This document shows, piece by piece, positions 8,442 to 17,081 of a stretch of DNA of 64,000 bases; positions within the stretch are counted from its first letter, which is position 1; each line of letters begins with the position of its first letter. This DNA is from Actinotalea caeni (GTDB lineage: Bacteria; Actinomycetota; Actinomycetes; Actinomycetales; Beutenbergiaceae): contig NZ_WNXX01000015.1 in the NCBI RefSeq assembly GCF_009733795.1, positions 1 to 64,000 on the forward strand, given 5' to 3'. The position numbers and the translations under genes were made by a program. The notes beneath the pieces are model-generated. The model searched no databases and was not told the DNA's origin. It saw nothing but the letters and a program-made list of their open reading frames with translations.

Positions 8442-9723
8442 GGTTCACCCCCACGCTCGCGTCGGTGACCTCGTCGTCGGCGTCGCGCCAGTCCGGCGGC
8501 AGCAGGTGGTCGAGGACGTCGTCGACCGTCACCGCGCCGAGCAGCCGCTCGGAGGCGTCGACGACCGGCAGCACGGTGAGGTTGTACGTCGCCAGCAGCC
8601 GGGTCACCTTGCCGATCGGGTCGTCGGGGTGCACCGGTGGGATGCCCTTGTCGATCATCGTGCCGATCGACTCGTGCGGCGGCTCGCGCAGGAGCTTCTG
8701 GAGGTGGACGACGCCCAAGAGCTTCCCGGTGGGGGTCTCCAGCGGCGGCCGCACCACGAACACCATCGCCGCCAGGGCGGGCGCGACGTCCTCGCGGCGC
8801 GCGTGCGCCAGGGCGGCGGCCGCGCTGGCCTCGGGCGGCAGGATCAGCGGTTCCGGGGTCATGAGACCACCGGCGGTGTGCTCGTCGTAGGCGAGCAGCC
8901 GGCGCACGTCGGCGGCGTCCTCGGGCTCCATGAGCTCGAGCAGCTCGGCGGCCTGCTGCGAGGGCAGCTCGGCGAGCAGGTCGGCGGCGTCGTCGGGCTC
9001 CATCGCCTCCAGCACGTCGGCGGCGCGGTCGACGCCCAGCCCCGACACGATCGCCACCCGGTCGTCCTCGCCGAGCTCCTCGAGGACGTCGGCGAGCCGC
9101 TCGTCGGGCAGCTCGACGGCGACCTCCATCCGCCGGGTGCTCGGCAGGTCGTGCAGCACCTCGGCGACGTCGGCCGCCTTGAGGTCCTCGAGCGTCGCCA
9201 GCAGCGACGAGGCGCCCTGCACCGCCTCGGTCGGGGCCAGCCCGCGCACCTCGTCGAAGCCGATGAGCATCGACTCGCCGCGGCGGAACAGCCGTCCGGA
9301 GCCGGTGCGCCGCACGAACAGCTGGGTGAGGTACCAGTCCCCGTTGCGCTGCAGCTCGAGCGCGACGTCCTCGATGCGGACCTCGCCGGAACCGTCGGCG
9401 AGCGCGAGCGTGCGGTCGAGCAGCTCGCCGATGACGAGCGTCTCCGCGCTGCGCTTCTGGAACCGCCGGACGTTGACCAGACCGGTCGTGAACACGGCGC
9501 CGGCCGCGATCGAGGTGACGCGCGTGAGCGGCACGAACAGGCGCCGCCGGCCCGGCACCTCGACGACCAGCCCGACCGCGCGCGGCTGGCCGGTCGGTCG
9601 GTTGAGGAGGACGACGTCCTGCACCCGGCCGACCTTGTCGCCCAGGGGTTCGAAGACGTCGGTGCCCGCGAGCCTGCCCACGAAGACGCGGCTGGCGGGC
9701 CGGCTGGTGGTCGGTGCGCTCAC
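8434..9723 (-). CDS. MgtE N-domain and CBS-domain protein without a membrane channel
   Basis: A soluble 429-residue protein. The N-terminal part has PRC-barrel-like pieces (VFEPLGDKVGRVQDVVL and FVPLTRVTSI). The middle is the superhelical MgtE N domain with repeated helices (ADVLEELGEDDRVAIV, AADLLAELPSQQAAELLELM). The C-terminus has a CBS pair ending VLPVVDASERLLGAVTVDDV. MgtE transporters add a membrane domain after the CBS pair, and it is missing here, so this is a sensor-like cytosolic relative. GTG 9723 follows TAGGCT by 7 bases, a leaderless start. It forms an operon with the DUF1003 gene. Confidence 0.87.
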   Translation of the reverse strand: MSAPTTSRPASRVFVGRLAGTDVFEPLGDKVGRVQDVVLLNRPTGQPRAVGLVVEVPGRRRLFVPLTRVTSIAAGAVFTTGLVNVRRFQKRSAETLVIGELLDRTLALADGSGEVRIEDVALELQRNGDWYLTQLFVRRTGSGRLFRRGESMLIGFDEVRGLAPTEAVQGASSLLATLEDLKAADVAEVLHDLPSTRRMEVAVELPDERLADVLEELGEDDRVAIVSGLGVDRAADVLEAMEPDDAADLLAELPSQQAAELLELMEPEDAADVRRLLAYDEHTAGGLMTPEPLILPPEASAAAALAHARREDVAPALAAMVFVVRPPLETPTGKLLGVVHLQKLLREPPHESIGTMIDKGIPPVHPDDPIGKVTRLLATYNLTVLPVVDASERLLGAVTVDDVLDHLLPPDWRDADDEVTDASVGVNRG

Positions 9724-9858
9724 GCCCGTCAGCCTATGCCAGCGGCTCTCGCGGGACCCCTGGGCAGGGGTGGCCCGGGCGCCCCGTCCGCCTCGCCCGG
9801 CGGGATCGCACCGTGCGAGCTCGGCGCGGGCAGGACCGGTGGTGTCAGAATGAGGCGC

Positions 9859-10377
9859 ATGTCCTTCATGCAGGCACCGCGCGACCCGAGGCTCAGCGGG
9901 CAGCCGCGCGGCGACGAGATCGCCGCCTACGAGACCTACGCAGAGGCGCAGCGCGCCGTCGACTTCCTCGCCGACTCGGAGTTCCCGGTGCAGAAGGTCA
10001 CGATCGTGGGCACCGACCTCAAGATGGTCGAGCGCATCACGGGCCGGCGCACCTACGCCACGGCCGCGCTCCAGGGCGCGGCCTCCGGCATGTGGCTCGG
10101 CCTCTTCCTGGGGCTGATGTTCATGCTGCTCAGCCCGGGCGCCGACCTGGTGCGGATCTTCCTGCCGGCCGTGCTCATCGGTGCCGGGTTCGGCATGCTC
10201 TGGGGCGTCGTCGGCCACGCGCTGACCGGGGGCCGCCGCGACTTCAGCTCGACGTCCCAGGTGATGGCGAGCCGGTTCGCGGTGCTGTGCCTGTCCGAGT
10301 CCGCGGCCGAGGCGCGCAACCTGCTGGCGACCATGCCGGCCGAGGGCGACACCGGCCGCACCGTCGACCGCGGCTGA
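9859..10377 (+). CDS. YflT/GSP17M-like general stress membrane protein
   Basis: A 172-residue protein. The N-terminal domain (AYETYAEAQRAVDFLADSEF, then VTIVGTDLKMVERITGR) matches the general-stress-protein 17M pattern. Two adjacent hydrophobic segments follow (about residues 73-117). The role is unknown; family members are stress-induced. Three in-frame ATGs are close together (9850, 9859, 9868). I chose 9859 because CAGAAT (9846-9851) ends 7 bases before it. It is divergent from the MgtE/CBS gene across a 135-base gap with nothing else evident. Confidence 0.82.
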   Translation: MSFMQAPRDPRLSGQPRGDEIAAYETYAEAQRAVDFLADSEFPVQKVTIVGTDLKMVERITGRRTYATAALQGAASGMWLGLFLGLMFMLLSPGADLVRIFLPAVLIGAGFGMLWGVVGHALTGGRRDFSSTSQVMASRFAVLCLSESAAEARNLLATMPAEGDTGRTVDRG

Positions 10378-10395
10378 CCGGCGACCGGCGCGGCG

Positions 10396-11796
10396 CTACG
10401 GGGTGTGCCGGGCGACGAGGAAGCCGTCGACGGCGAGCACCTGGGTGAAGTCCTCGCCCGGGAACCGGGCCTCGGCCCAGCCCTCGGCGCTCTCGGGCGG
10501 CTCGCCCCCGTAGATCCCCGCGCCCTGGTAGAGCACCACGTAGTCGGGCACCGGGTTCTCGTTGCCCATCCAGTAGACCTCGGTCCGCGGGGCCAGGTAG
10601 GCCATCAGCGTGATGTCGCTGACGACCGTGGCGCCGTCGGGGACCGCGGCGAGCGCGGCGCTCGCCCCGGCAGGCCGGACGCCGGGCCGCCAGTAGTCGC
10701 CGTCGACCAGCCGCCAGAGCGGGAACTGGGGCACGAGCGCGAGCGCGACGACGACGGCGGCCCCCGCCATCAGCGGTGCGCGCGCCTTCCAGGCGGGTGA
10801 GCGCAGGAGGGTGTCGACCATCGCGAGGAACACGACCGGCATCAGCACCGCCGAGTAGTGCCAGTCGGTGCTCCAGTGGAAGGGCACGTCGGAGGTGAGC
10901 CGCCACGCGAACGTGGGCAGCGTGACCAGCACCAGCGGCGACCCCAGCGCGAGGAACCCCGTCACCGCGACCACCAGCAGCACCAGCAGCAGCTTCTGCG
11001 GCGCCCCCGTGAGCAGCCCGTCGATCGCCGCTCCGGGGTCGGAGAGCACCTGCGAGACGATCGAGTCCTCGGCGTAGTCCCACACGCCGTCGGGATTGAG
11101 CGCGGGCAGCAGCAGGCGCGTCGTCACGACGAAGGCGGCCACGCCGCCGGCCGCGAGCAGCGCCCCGAGCCGGCGGGAGCCCCGGATCGCGATCACCACG
11201 CCGATCATCGTGACCGTCAGCCCGAGGTCCTCCTTGATGCCGAGCAGCGGCAGCGACCACAGCGCGGCGGCGCGGTGGTCGCGGCGCACCAGCGCGGCGA
11301 GCGACGCCGCGAGGAACGGCAGCGCGAGCGCGACCTCGTGGAACTGCGACGCGACCGCCGACTGCAGGCCCCACGAGAGCCCGTAGGCGACGCCGACGCC
11401 CACCCCCGGCCAGCGGCCGAGGTGGCGCGCCGCGCAGCCGGTGACGACCGCAGCGGAGGCGCCGACCAGCAGCGCCTGCACGACCAGCAGGGTCAGCCCG
11501 CTGGGGTGCACCCACCAGGCGGGCGTGAGCACCGCCAGCAACGGGTGCCAGTGGTCGCCGAGAAGCATGAAGCCCGGGCCCTTGATCGGCACGACCGGGG
11601 CGCGCAGCTCGCCGTAGGCCCGGAACAGCTGGGTGAAGATGCCGAGGTCCCAGCTCGGCGTCTCGAACCGCTGCCACTGCCGCCACGACCACAGCGCGTA
11701 GAGCGCCGCGACACCGGCGCCGACCGCGAGGGCGGGCGCCAGCGGACGCCGGGCGAGCCGCCCGCGCCGACGCGCGTCCGTCGCCTGCTCGCTCAC
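10396..11796 (-). CDS. DUF2079 polytopic membrane protein
   Basis: A 466-residue membrane protein with about nine hydrophobic segments. It has the DUF2079 signature near the N-terminus (FETPSWDLGIFTQLF and LGDHWHPLLA), and a soluble C-terminal stretch with VPDGATVVSDITLMAYLAPR. The family resembles GT-C-fold membrane proteins but has no proven activity. It is the last gene of the AAA/TPR/PepP operon, and its GTG overlaps the pepP stop by four bases (11793-11796). Confidence 0.87.
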   Translation of the reverse strand: MSEQATDARRRGRLARRPLAPALAVGAGVAALYALWSWRQWQRFETPSWDLGIFTQLFRAYGELRAPVVPIKGPGFMLLGDHWHPLLAVLTPAWWVHPSGLTLLVVQALLVGASAAVVTGCAARHLGRWPGVGVGVAYGLSWGLQSAVASQFHEVALALPFLAASLAALVRRDHRAAALWSLPLLGIKEDLGLTVTMIGVVIAIRGSRRLGALLAAGGVAAFVVTTRLLLPALNPDGVWDYAEDSIVSQVLSDPGAAIDGLLTGAPQKLLLVLLVVAVTGFLALGSPLVLVTLPTFAWRLTSDVPFHWSTDWHYSAVLMPVVFLAMVDTLLRSPAWKARAPLMAGAAVVVALALVPQFPLWRLVDGDYWRPGVRPAGASAALAAVPDGATVVSDITLMAYLAPRTEVYWMGNENPVPDYVVLYQGAGIYGGEPPESAEGWAEARFPGEDFTQVLAVDGFLVARHTP

Positions 11797-13358
11797 CCCC
11801 GCGTGAGCGACGCCATCCACGCCTCGACGTCCTCGGGGCGTCGGGGGAGGGCCGCCGAGAGGTTCTCGACGCCGTCGGAGGTCACGAGCACGTCGTCCTC
11901 GATCCGCACCCCGATCCCGCGCAGCTCCTCGGGCACCGCCAGGTCGTCGGACTTGAAGTACAGGCCCGGCTCGATCGTGAACACCATGCCCGGGCGCAGC
12001 TCGGCGTCGAGGTACATCTCGGCGCGCGCCTGCGCGCAGTCGTGCACGTCGAGACCGAGGTGGTGGCTGGTGCCGTGCGGCATCCAGCGCCGGTGCTGCT
12101 GGCCCTCGTCGGTGAGCGCGGTCGCGGCGTCGACCGGCAGCAGCCCCCACTCCTCCAGACGTGCGGCGAGCACCGCCATCGCGGCCTCGTGGACCTCGCG
12201 GAAGCGGATCCCGGGCCGCGCCGCCGCGAACGCGGCGTCCGCGGCGTCGAGCACCGCGGTGTAGACCTTGCGCTGCGTCTCGGTGAAGGTCCCGTCGACC
12301 GGCAGCGTCCGGGTGATGTCGGCGGTGTAGAGCGAGTCGACCTCGACGCCGGCGTCGACCAGCACGAGCTCGCCGTGCCGCACCTGGCCGTCGTTGCGGA
12401 TCCAGTGCAGCGTGGTGGCGTGGTCGCCGGCGGCCGCGATCGTGTCGTAGCCGGTGCCGTTGCCGTCCTCGCGGGCGCGGGCGCCGAAGACGCCCTCGAT
12501 GACGCGCTCGCCGCGCGCGTGCTCCGCGGCGCGCGGCAGCGCGCGCACGATGTCCTCGAAGCCCTTGATCGACGCGGCCACCGCCTCGCGGAGCTGCTCG
12601 ACCTCCCACGCGTCCTTGACGAGCCGCAGCTCCGAGAGTGCCTCGAGCAGCTCGGCGTCGCGCTCGCCGTTCTCCTCGTGCGCGCCGCGGATCGCGTCGA
12701 CGGCGTTGCTGGTCGCCTGGTCGGCACCCGGCACGACCCGGATCGGGACCTGCCCGGCGTCCTTGCCGACGGCGTCGAGCATCTCGTCCAGGTGCACGCA
12801 CCGGATCCCGGTGCGCGCCTCGATCTCGGCGAGCGACGGGCGGGCGCCGACCCAGAACTCGCCGTAGCGCGCGTCGCCGTAGAACTCCTCGGTGTCGCGG
12901 CCCGCCATCGGGCGGACGTAGAGGACGGCCTCGTGGCCGGTCGGGACCGCCTCGCCGTCGCGCTCGTCGACCGTGGGGTGCAGCACGAGCACGGCGTCCG
13001 GCTCGTAGTCGGTGCCGAGCCCGGTCAGGTGCGCGAACGCCGAGTGCGGCCGGAACCGGTAGTCGGTGTCGTTGGACCGCACCTTGAGCGAGCCCGCCGG
13101 GACGACGAGGCGCTCGCCGGGGAAGCGCTCGGAGATCGCCGCGCGGCGGCGCTCGGTGTGGTCGGCGACCGCGTCGCGCTCGACGACCGGCGCGGGCGCG
13201 GGCGCCCACTGCGAGGCCATGAACTCGCGGAACGCCTTCGAGCTCGGGCGCCGGGACCGGTTGCTGCCGCGCTCCTCCAGCGGCTGCCCGGTCGTCTCCG
13301 ACGTGGGGGCGGCGTCCTGCTCGAACGGTGTCGTCTCGGGTGCGGTCGGCTCGGTCAT
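11793..13358 (-). CDS. pepP: Aminopeptidase P family (M24 Xaa-Pro dipeptidase/aminopeptidase)
   Basis: A dinuclear-metal peptidase that removes N-terminal residues before proline. The 521-residue protein has a creatinase-like N-domain (about 60-220) and a pita-bread M24 domain. Visible metal-ligand regions are VLVDAGVEVDSLYTADITRT (two Asp), HGTSHHLGLDVHD (His), FTIEPGLY (Glu) and GVRIEDDVLVT (Glu). The Pro/Thr-rich first 40 residues are an extension beyond the usual family start. Its first 12 residues and flanking DNA recur as a fragment at 16200-16345. It is coupled to both neighbours by 4-base overlaps. Confidence 0.93.
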   Translation of the reverse strand: MTEPTAPETTPFEQDAAPTSETTGQPLEERGSNRSRRPSSKAFREFMASQWAPAPAPVVERDAVADHTERRRAAISERFPGERLVVPAGSLKVRSNDTDYRFRPHSAFAHLTGLGTDYEPDAVLVLHPTVDERDGEAVPTGHEAVLYVRPMAGRDTEEFYGDARYGEFWVGARPSLAEIEARTGIRCVHLDEMLDAVGKDAGQVPIRVVPGADQATSNAVDAIRGAHEENGERDAELLEALSELRLVKDAWEVEQLREAVAASIKGFEDIVRALPRAAEHARGERVIEGVFGARAREDGNGTGYDTIAAAGDHATTLHWIRNDGQVRHGELVLVDAGVEVDSLYTADITRTLPVDGTFTETQRKVYTAVLDAADAAFAAARPGIRFREVHEAAMAVLAARLEEWGLLPVDAATALTDEGQQHRRWMPHGTSHHLGLDVHDCAQARAEMYLDAELRPGMVFTIEPGLYFKSDDLAVPEELRGIGVRIEDDVLVTSDGVENLSAALPRRPEDVEAWMASLTRG

Positions 13359-14671
13359 GGCGTCATCGTCTCACCTGGCGCTCCAGCGTCCGAGGGGACG
13401 CCGGCGCGGTAGGAGCGGCGGCCGGCCGGGCGCGGGTCGTGGCCGCCCAGGTCGGCGACGCGGTCCCAGAACCAGTCGGTGAGCGTCGGTGCGAGGGGCA
13501 CGTCGTCCTCGCCCGTGCGCCGCAGCACCAGACCCCGGGTGGTGACGACGGCGTAGCCGCCGCGGTCGTCGGTCATCACCTGGGTGTAGTAGCTCCGTAC
13601 GTCGTCCTGCTCCCACCCGGGCCACGCCTGCGGGTCGGCCTCGATCGCCTCGTCCATCGCCGCGACCTCGCTCGCCGACATCAACCGCAGGTCGTGCTCG
13701 GTCCGCCACAGCGCGCCGGTGCCGGGAGCCTGGCCGTCGTGCCACGCGGCGACGTCCTCCTCGCCCGGGCTGGAGCGTGCCGTCTCCGGGTCCGCGGGTG
13801 GCCGCAGCGACGTCCGCAGGTCCGCGGGCAGCAGCGGTTCGAGGGCGGCGAGGGCCTCGGGGAGGCCGACGCCGAGGAGCTCGTCGCGCATCTGGCCCCA
13901 GACCAGCTCGACCATGCCCGACGTCGCGATGTCGTCCAGCGTGAAGCCGGCGTCGGTGGCGATGCGCTGCCACTCGCGCAGCACACCGAGCGCCGCGGCG
14001 GGCACCTCGTCGGTCGGGTCGACGCGCAGCAGCCGGAGCGCCAGCTCCTCGGCGTCGTCGTAGCGGCCGGCGTGCAGGTAGGCCCACACGAGCGGTCCGC
14101 CGACGAACGGCGACGTGGCGTCGGCGCGGATCGCCGCCTCGGCGGCCGGGATGAACCGCTCGGCCGGGGCGAAGCTCTGGAGCAGGAAGATCGCCCGGGC
14201 GGCCAGCGCGTCGGGCAGGAGGTCGGGCTCGGTGCTCGCGCACAGGGCGACGCCCTGGTCGAGGAGGTCCCAGCCCGCACCGAGGTCGCCCTCCATCGCG
14301 GCGGCGCCGCCGAGCCGGATCAGGTCGTACCAGTCCGCGGTGCTCTCCTGCATGACGGTCACGCCCCAGTGCACCGCCTCGGCGTACCGCTCCTGCTGGT
14401 GCTCGAGGTCGCGCAGCTCACGGGCGGCGTCGACGAAGAGGCGGTCCCTGCGGCCGACGACGTCCTGGAGCTGCTCGCGCGCGCCGGCGACGTCACCGCT
14501 CGCCTCGAGGTGGCGCGCGAGCAGGATCCGGATGCCGCTGCGTTCCGGCTGCCGGGCGAGCACCCGCGTCGTGATCCGTGCGATCTCGGGGTGGGTGGGC
14601 TGGACGTCGTAGAGCTCCCAGGCGAGGTCGACCTCGCGCTGGAGCGCGTCGACGGCGTCGGACTCGCTCAT
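13355..14671 (-). CDS. TPR-like helical repeat protein of unknown function
   Basis: A 438-residue protein, mostly alpha-helical by composition. The N-terminal half has TPR-like helix pairs such as IRILLARHLEASGDVAGARE and LVWAYLHAGRYDDAEELALR. The C-terminal part has aromatic segments (DVRSYYTQVMTDDRGGYAVV and LTDWFWDRVADLGG) that I do not recognise. No signal peptide or catalytic motif is visible. It sits between an AAA ATPase and aminopeptidase P with 4-base overlaps on both sides, so it is made in step with them and may be an adaptor for the ATPase. That role is inference. Confidence 0.75.
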   Translation of the reverse strand: MSESDAVDALQREVDLAWELYDVQPTHPEIARITTRVLARQPERSGIRILLARHLEASGDVAGAREQLQDVVGRRDRLFVDAARELRDLEHQQERYAEAVHWGVTVMQESTADWYDLIRLGGAAAMEGDLGAGWDLLDQGVALCASTEPDLLPDALAARAIFLLQSFAPAERFIPAAEAAIRADATSPFVGGPLVWAYLHAGRYDDAEELALRLLRVDPTDEVPAAALGVLREWQRIATDAGFTLDDIATSGMVELVWGQMRDELLGVGLPEALAALEPLLPADLRTSLRPPADPETARSSPGEEDVAAWHDGQAPGTGALWRTEHDLRLMSASEVAAMDEAIEADPQAWPGWEQDDVRSYYTQVMTDDRGGYAVVTTRGLVLRRTGEDDVPLAPTLTDWFWDRVADLGGHDPRPAGRRSYRAGVPSDAGAPGETMTP

Positions 14672-15879
14672 CGCATGCCCCGCGCGACGCGGTAGGCCCG
14701 CAGCTGGTCGAACGTGCCGTCGTCGACCCCGTACTCGAGCACGGGTGCCACCTCGTCGAACCACGTGGTCGTCGACGGCGTGACGCCCGCCGCGGCAGCG
14801 AGCAGCGCCTCCGTCGTCACCGGCTCCACCTGCCCGCTCGCCATCGAGGCGGTCAGCGCCTGCTGCAGCGCGACCTTCGCGGTGTGGGCGATGTCGGCCC
14901 CCGAGAACCCGTCGGTGGCCTCCGCCACGCGCGCGACGTCGACGCCGTCGGCCGGCTTCCCGCGCAGGTTGGTCGCGAGGATCGCCGCCCGGGCGGTGGC
15001 GTCGGGCGGCAGCACGAGGACCGTCCTGTCGATGCGCCCCGGGCGGCGCAGCGCCGGGTCGATGTCCCACGGGCGGTTGGTCGCGGCGAGGAAGTACACG
15101 CCGTCGTTGACGCTCGAGACGCCGTCGAGCTCCTCGAGCAGCTGGGTGACCATCATCCGCATCGCCTGCGAGCCGCCGCCGCCCGACGTCCGCCGACCGC
15201 CGAGGGCGTCGAACTCGTCGACGAAGATCACGCACGGCGCCGCGGACCGCGCGTGGCGGAAGAGGCTCTGGATCGCCCGCTCGGCGTCGCCGATCCACTT
15301 GCTGACCAGGTCGGCGATCGTCACGTGGATGAACGAGGCGCCCAGGTCGCCGGCGATCGCCTTGGCGATGAAGGTCTTGCCGCAGCCGGGCGGGCCGTAC
15401 ATGAGGAGCGAGCCGCCCGGCGTCTGCCCGAACGCGGCCGCCATCGCCGGGTTGCGCAGCGGGGCGAGGAACGTCGTCTCGAGGTGCTGCTTGACCTCGG
15501 CGAGCCCGGCGACGTCCGACAGCGTCACGGCGGGGCGCTCGGCGTCCCAGACGCCGCCGCGACCGTCAGCGGCCGAGGGCACCGGGACCGGCTCGGCCAC
15601 GGGCGCTCGATCGGCGGCCGCGGGGGTGCGGTCGGCGGCGGTCGGCTCGGTCGGCGGACCGGCGGTGCTGCCGCGCAGGCGCGCCGCCATCAGGCGCGCC
15701 CGGAGCAGGCTCACCCGGGCCGGGTCGCCGCCGACCTCCTCGAACGCTGCCAGCTCCTCGGCGGCGCGATCGGGGTCGGACCCGATCAGCAGCGTGACGA
15801 AGTCCTCGCGCAGCGCGAGGTTGTGCGGGTCGCGCCGCACCTCGGTCTCGATCATCCCGAGGAAGTCGTCGTCTGCCAC
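14668..15879 (-). CDS. AAA+ ATPase (SpoVK/VCP/FtsH-like AAA module, no protease domain)
   Basis: A 403-residue protein. About 110 N-terminal residues form a helical, proline-rich region, followed by one classic AAA module. It shows Walker A YGPPGCGKT, Walker B CVIFVDEFDALGG, sensor 1 FLAATNRPWDID, and arginine-finger/second-region-of-homology residues in ALRRPGRIDRTV. GTG 15879 has GGAGA upstream. TAGATT (15938-15933) gives a likely transcription start about 47 bases before it, making this the first gene of the operon with the TPR-like protein, pepP and DUF2079. The frame stays open further upstream into the composite remnant at 16.1-16.35 kb, but that stretch lies beyond the promoter-like box. 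The substrate is unknown. Confidence 0.85.
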   Translation of the reverse strand: MADDDFLGMIETEVRRDPHNLALREDFVTLLIGSDPDRAAEELAAFEEVGGDPARVSLLRARLMAARLRGSTAGPPTEPTAADRTPAAADRAPVAEPVPVPSAADGRGGVWDAERPAVTLSDVAGLAEVKQHLETTFLAPLRNPAMAAAFGQTPGGSLLMYGPPGCGKTFIAKAIAGDLGASFIHVTIADLVSKWIGDAERAIQSLFRHARSAAPCVIFVDEFDALGGRRTSGGGGSQAMRMMVTQLLEELDGVSSVNDGVYFLAATNRPWDIDPALRRPGRIDRTVLVLPPDATARAAILATNLRGKPADGVDVARVAEATDGFSGADIAHTAKVALQQALTASMASGQVEPVTTEALLAAAAGVTPSTTTWFDEVAPVLEYGVDDGTFDQLRAYRVARGMR

Positions 15880-16100
15880 GCGTCGGTCTCCAGCCCGTCG
15901 TCCGTCCCGGCTGCGGAGCAGCCCCGTCGCCCAATCTAGGCGTGAGGGGCGGCTGCGGGGAGGTGGCGGCAGGGGAGACCTCCCCACGCGCGACCGGCGG
16001 CGACAGTCACGGGCACGCGCGAGGACCGACGGCGTCGAGCACCTCGCGGGCACGGGCCGGGCCGGCCCGACGGGGAGCCGTGGCGGCATGCTGCCGCACC

Positions 16101-16345
16101 CGGCCGAGCGGCGCGCCGAGAGCCGCTCCGGCCAGGGTCGCCCGCGGGTCGGCGAGAGGGCGTCGCGCAGCCGGCCGCGCGCGTCGTCGTCGAGCGGCGG
16201 CTGTGCGTCAGCGGCTGCTCGGTCGTCCCCGACGTGGGCCGGCGCCGGGAACGGCGTCGTCTCGGGTGCGGTCGGCTCGGTCATGGCGCCACCGTCTCGC
16301 CTGGTGCTGCGGCGCTGGCGGGTGCGGCGTCGCGGGAGGAGCGGG
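16101..16345 (-). pseudogene. Composite remnant: pepP 5' end joined to the 3' end of a nucleotidyltransferase-like gene
   Basis: The bases from 15880 to 16432 hold no convincing intact gene. Within them, about 16200-16345 repeats the pepP start region (13270-13420): MTEPTAPETTPF is identical and the non-coding flank is also similar. In the same frame the text continues PLDDDARGRLRDALSPTRG, then PWPERL. This resembles the C-terminus of the nucleotidyltransferase-like gene ending at 17082 (LLDDDARRWLRDALDL, then PWVDRL). I read it as a decayed duplication joining two neighbouring gene ends, with no function. The left boundary is approximate. Confidence 0.6.
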
Positions 16346-16432
16346 GACGGCGGTGTCTGTCGGCCGCGGCCTCGTTCGTCACCTCGGGCGAGCCGTCGCC
16401 GTCGGGGCGGCGCAACCCTCAGGAGGATGTCG

Positions 16433-17014
16433 ATGGCCACGATCACCGCGTTCGAGAGCATCACGCTCGACGGCGTCATGCAGGCTCCGGGCCGACCGGA
16501 GGAGGACACCCGTGGCGGCTTCGCCCACGGCGGCTGGGCGCTCGGCCGCGACGACGAGACCACGATGGCGTTCGCCGCCGCCAGCATGGCGCGAACCCGG
16601 GCGTTGCTGCTGGGGCGGCGGACGTACGACGACCTGCTCGGCTTCTGGACGTCGACCCCGGAGCCGAACCCGTTCACCGAGGTGCTGCTCGCCCAGCAGA
16701 AGCACGTGGTGTCGCGCGACGACGACGCCCAGCCGGGCTACCCGGCCTCCACCCTGGTCGTCGGGGAGGCCACCGAGACCGTGGCGAGGCTGCGCGCGGA
16801 GGTGGACGGCGTGCTGACCGTGCTGGGCAGCGGTGCGCTGGTGCGCTCGCTGCACCGCGCGGGGCTCGTCGACGAGTACGTGCTGCAGATCCATCCCGTC
16901 GTGCTGGGCAGCGGGACCCGCCTGTTCGGCGAGGCGGCGAGGGCCGACCTCGCCCTGGTCGAGGCGACGACCTCCTCGACCGGTGTGCTGCTGGCACGCT
17001 TCCGGGTCGGCTGA
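16433..17014 (+). CDS. Dihydrofolate-reductase-fold (RibD C-terminal-like) protein
   Basis: A 193-residue stand-alone RibD-C/DHFR-fold protein. MATITAFESITLDGVMQAPG is the usual opening of this family, followed by LLLGRRTYDDLLGFW and LTVLGSGALVRSLHRAGLVD. Such proteins are NADPH-binding reductases of uncertain substrate, and true FolA is encoded at 51.7-52.2 kb. AGGAGG (16421-16426) lies directly against an ATG at 16427 but 6 bases before the ATG at 16433, so I use 16433. Confidence 0.88.
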   Translation: MATITAFESITLDGVMQAPGRPEEDTRGGFAHGGWALGRDDETTMAFAAASMARTRALLLGRRTYDDLLGFWTSTPEPNPFTEVLLAQQKHVVSRDDDAQPGYPASTLVVGEATETVARLRAEVDGVLTVLGSGALVRSLHRAGLVDEYVLQIHPVVLGSGTRLFGEAARADLALVEATTSSTGVLLARFRVG

Positions 17015-17026
17015 GGCGGCTGGGGG

Positions 17027-17052
17027 GCCGGGACGGCACGGGCGTCCCCGGC
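17027..17052. terminator. Hairpin between convergent genes
   Basis: GCCGGGACG pairs with CGTCCCCGGC (one bulged C) around a 7-base loop in the 67-base gap between two converging genes. There is no U-tract. It probably serves both strands. Confidence 0.45.
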
Positions 17053-17081
17053 TGCGCGTCCCGTCGTGCCGACGGGTCGGC

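Noticed and set aside
15880-16284. N-terminal extension of the AAA ATPase up to the pepP-like start at 16284
   Set aside because: The frame is open, but a promoter-like TAGATT box lies at 15933-15938, an SD-supported GTG exists at 15879, and the extension reads like translated relic DNA.
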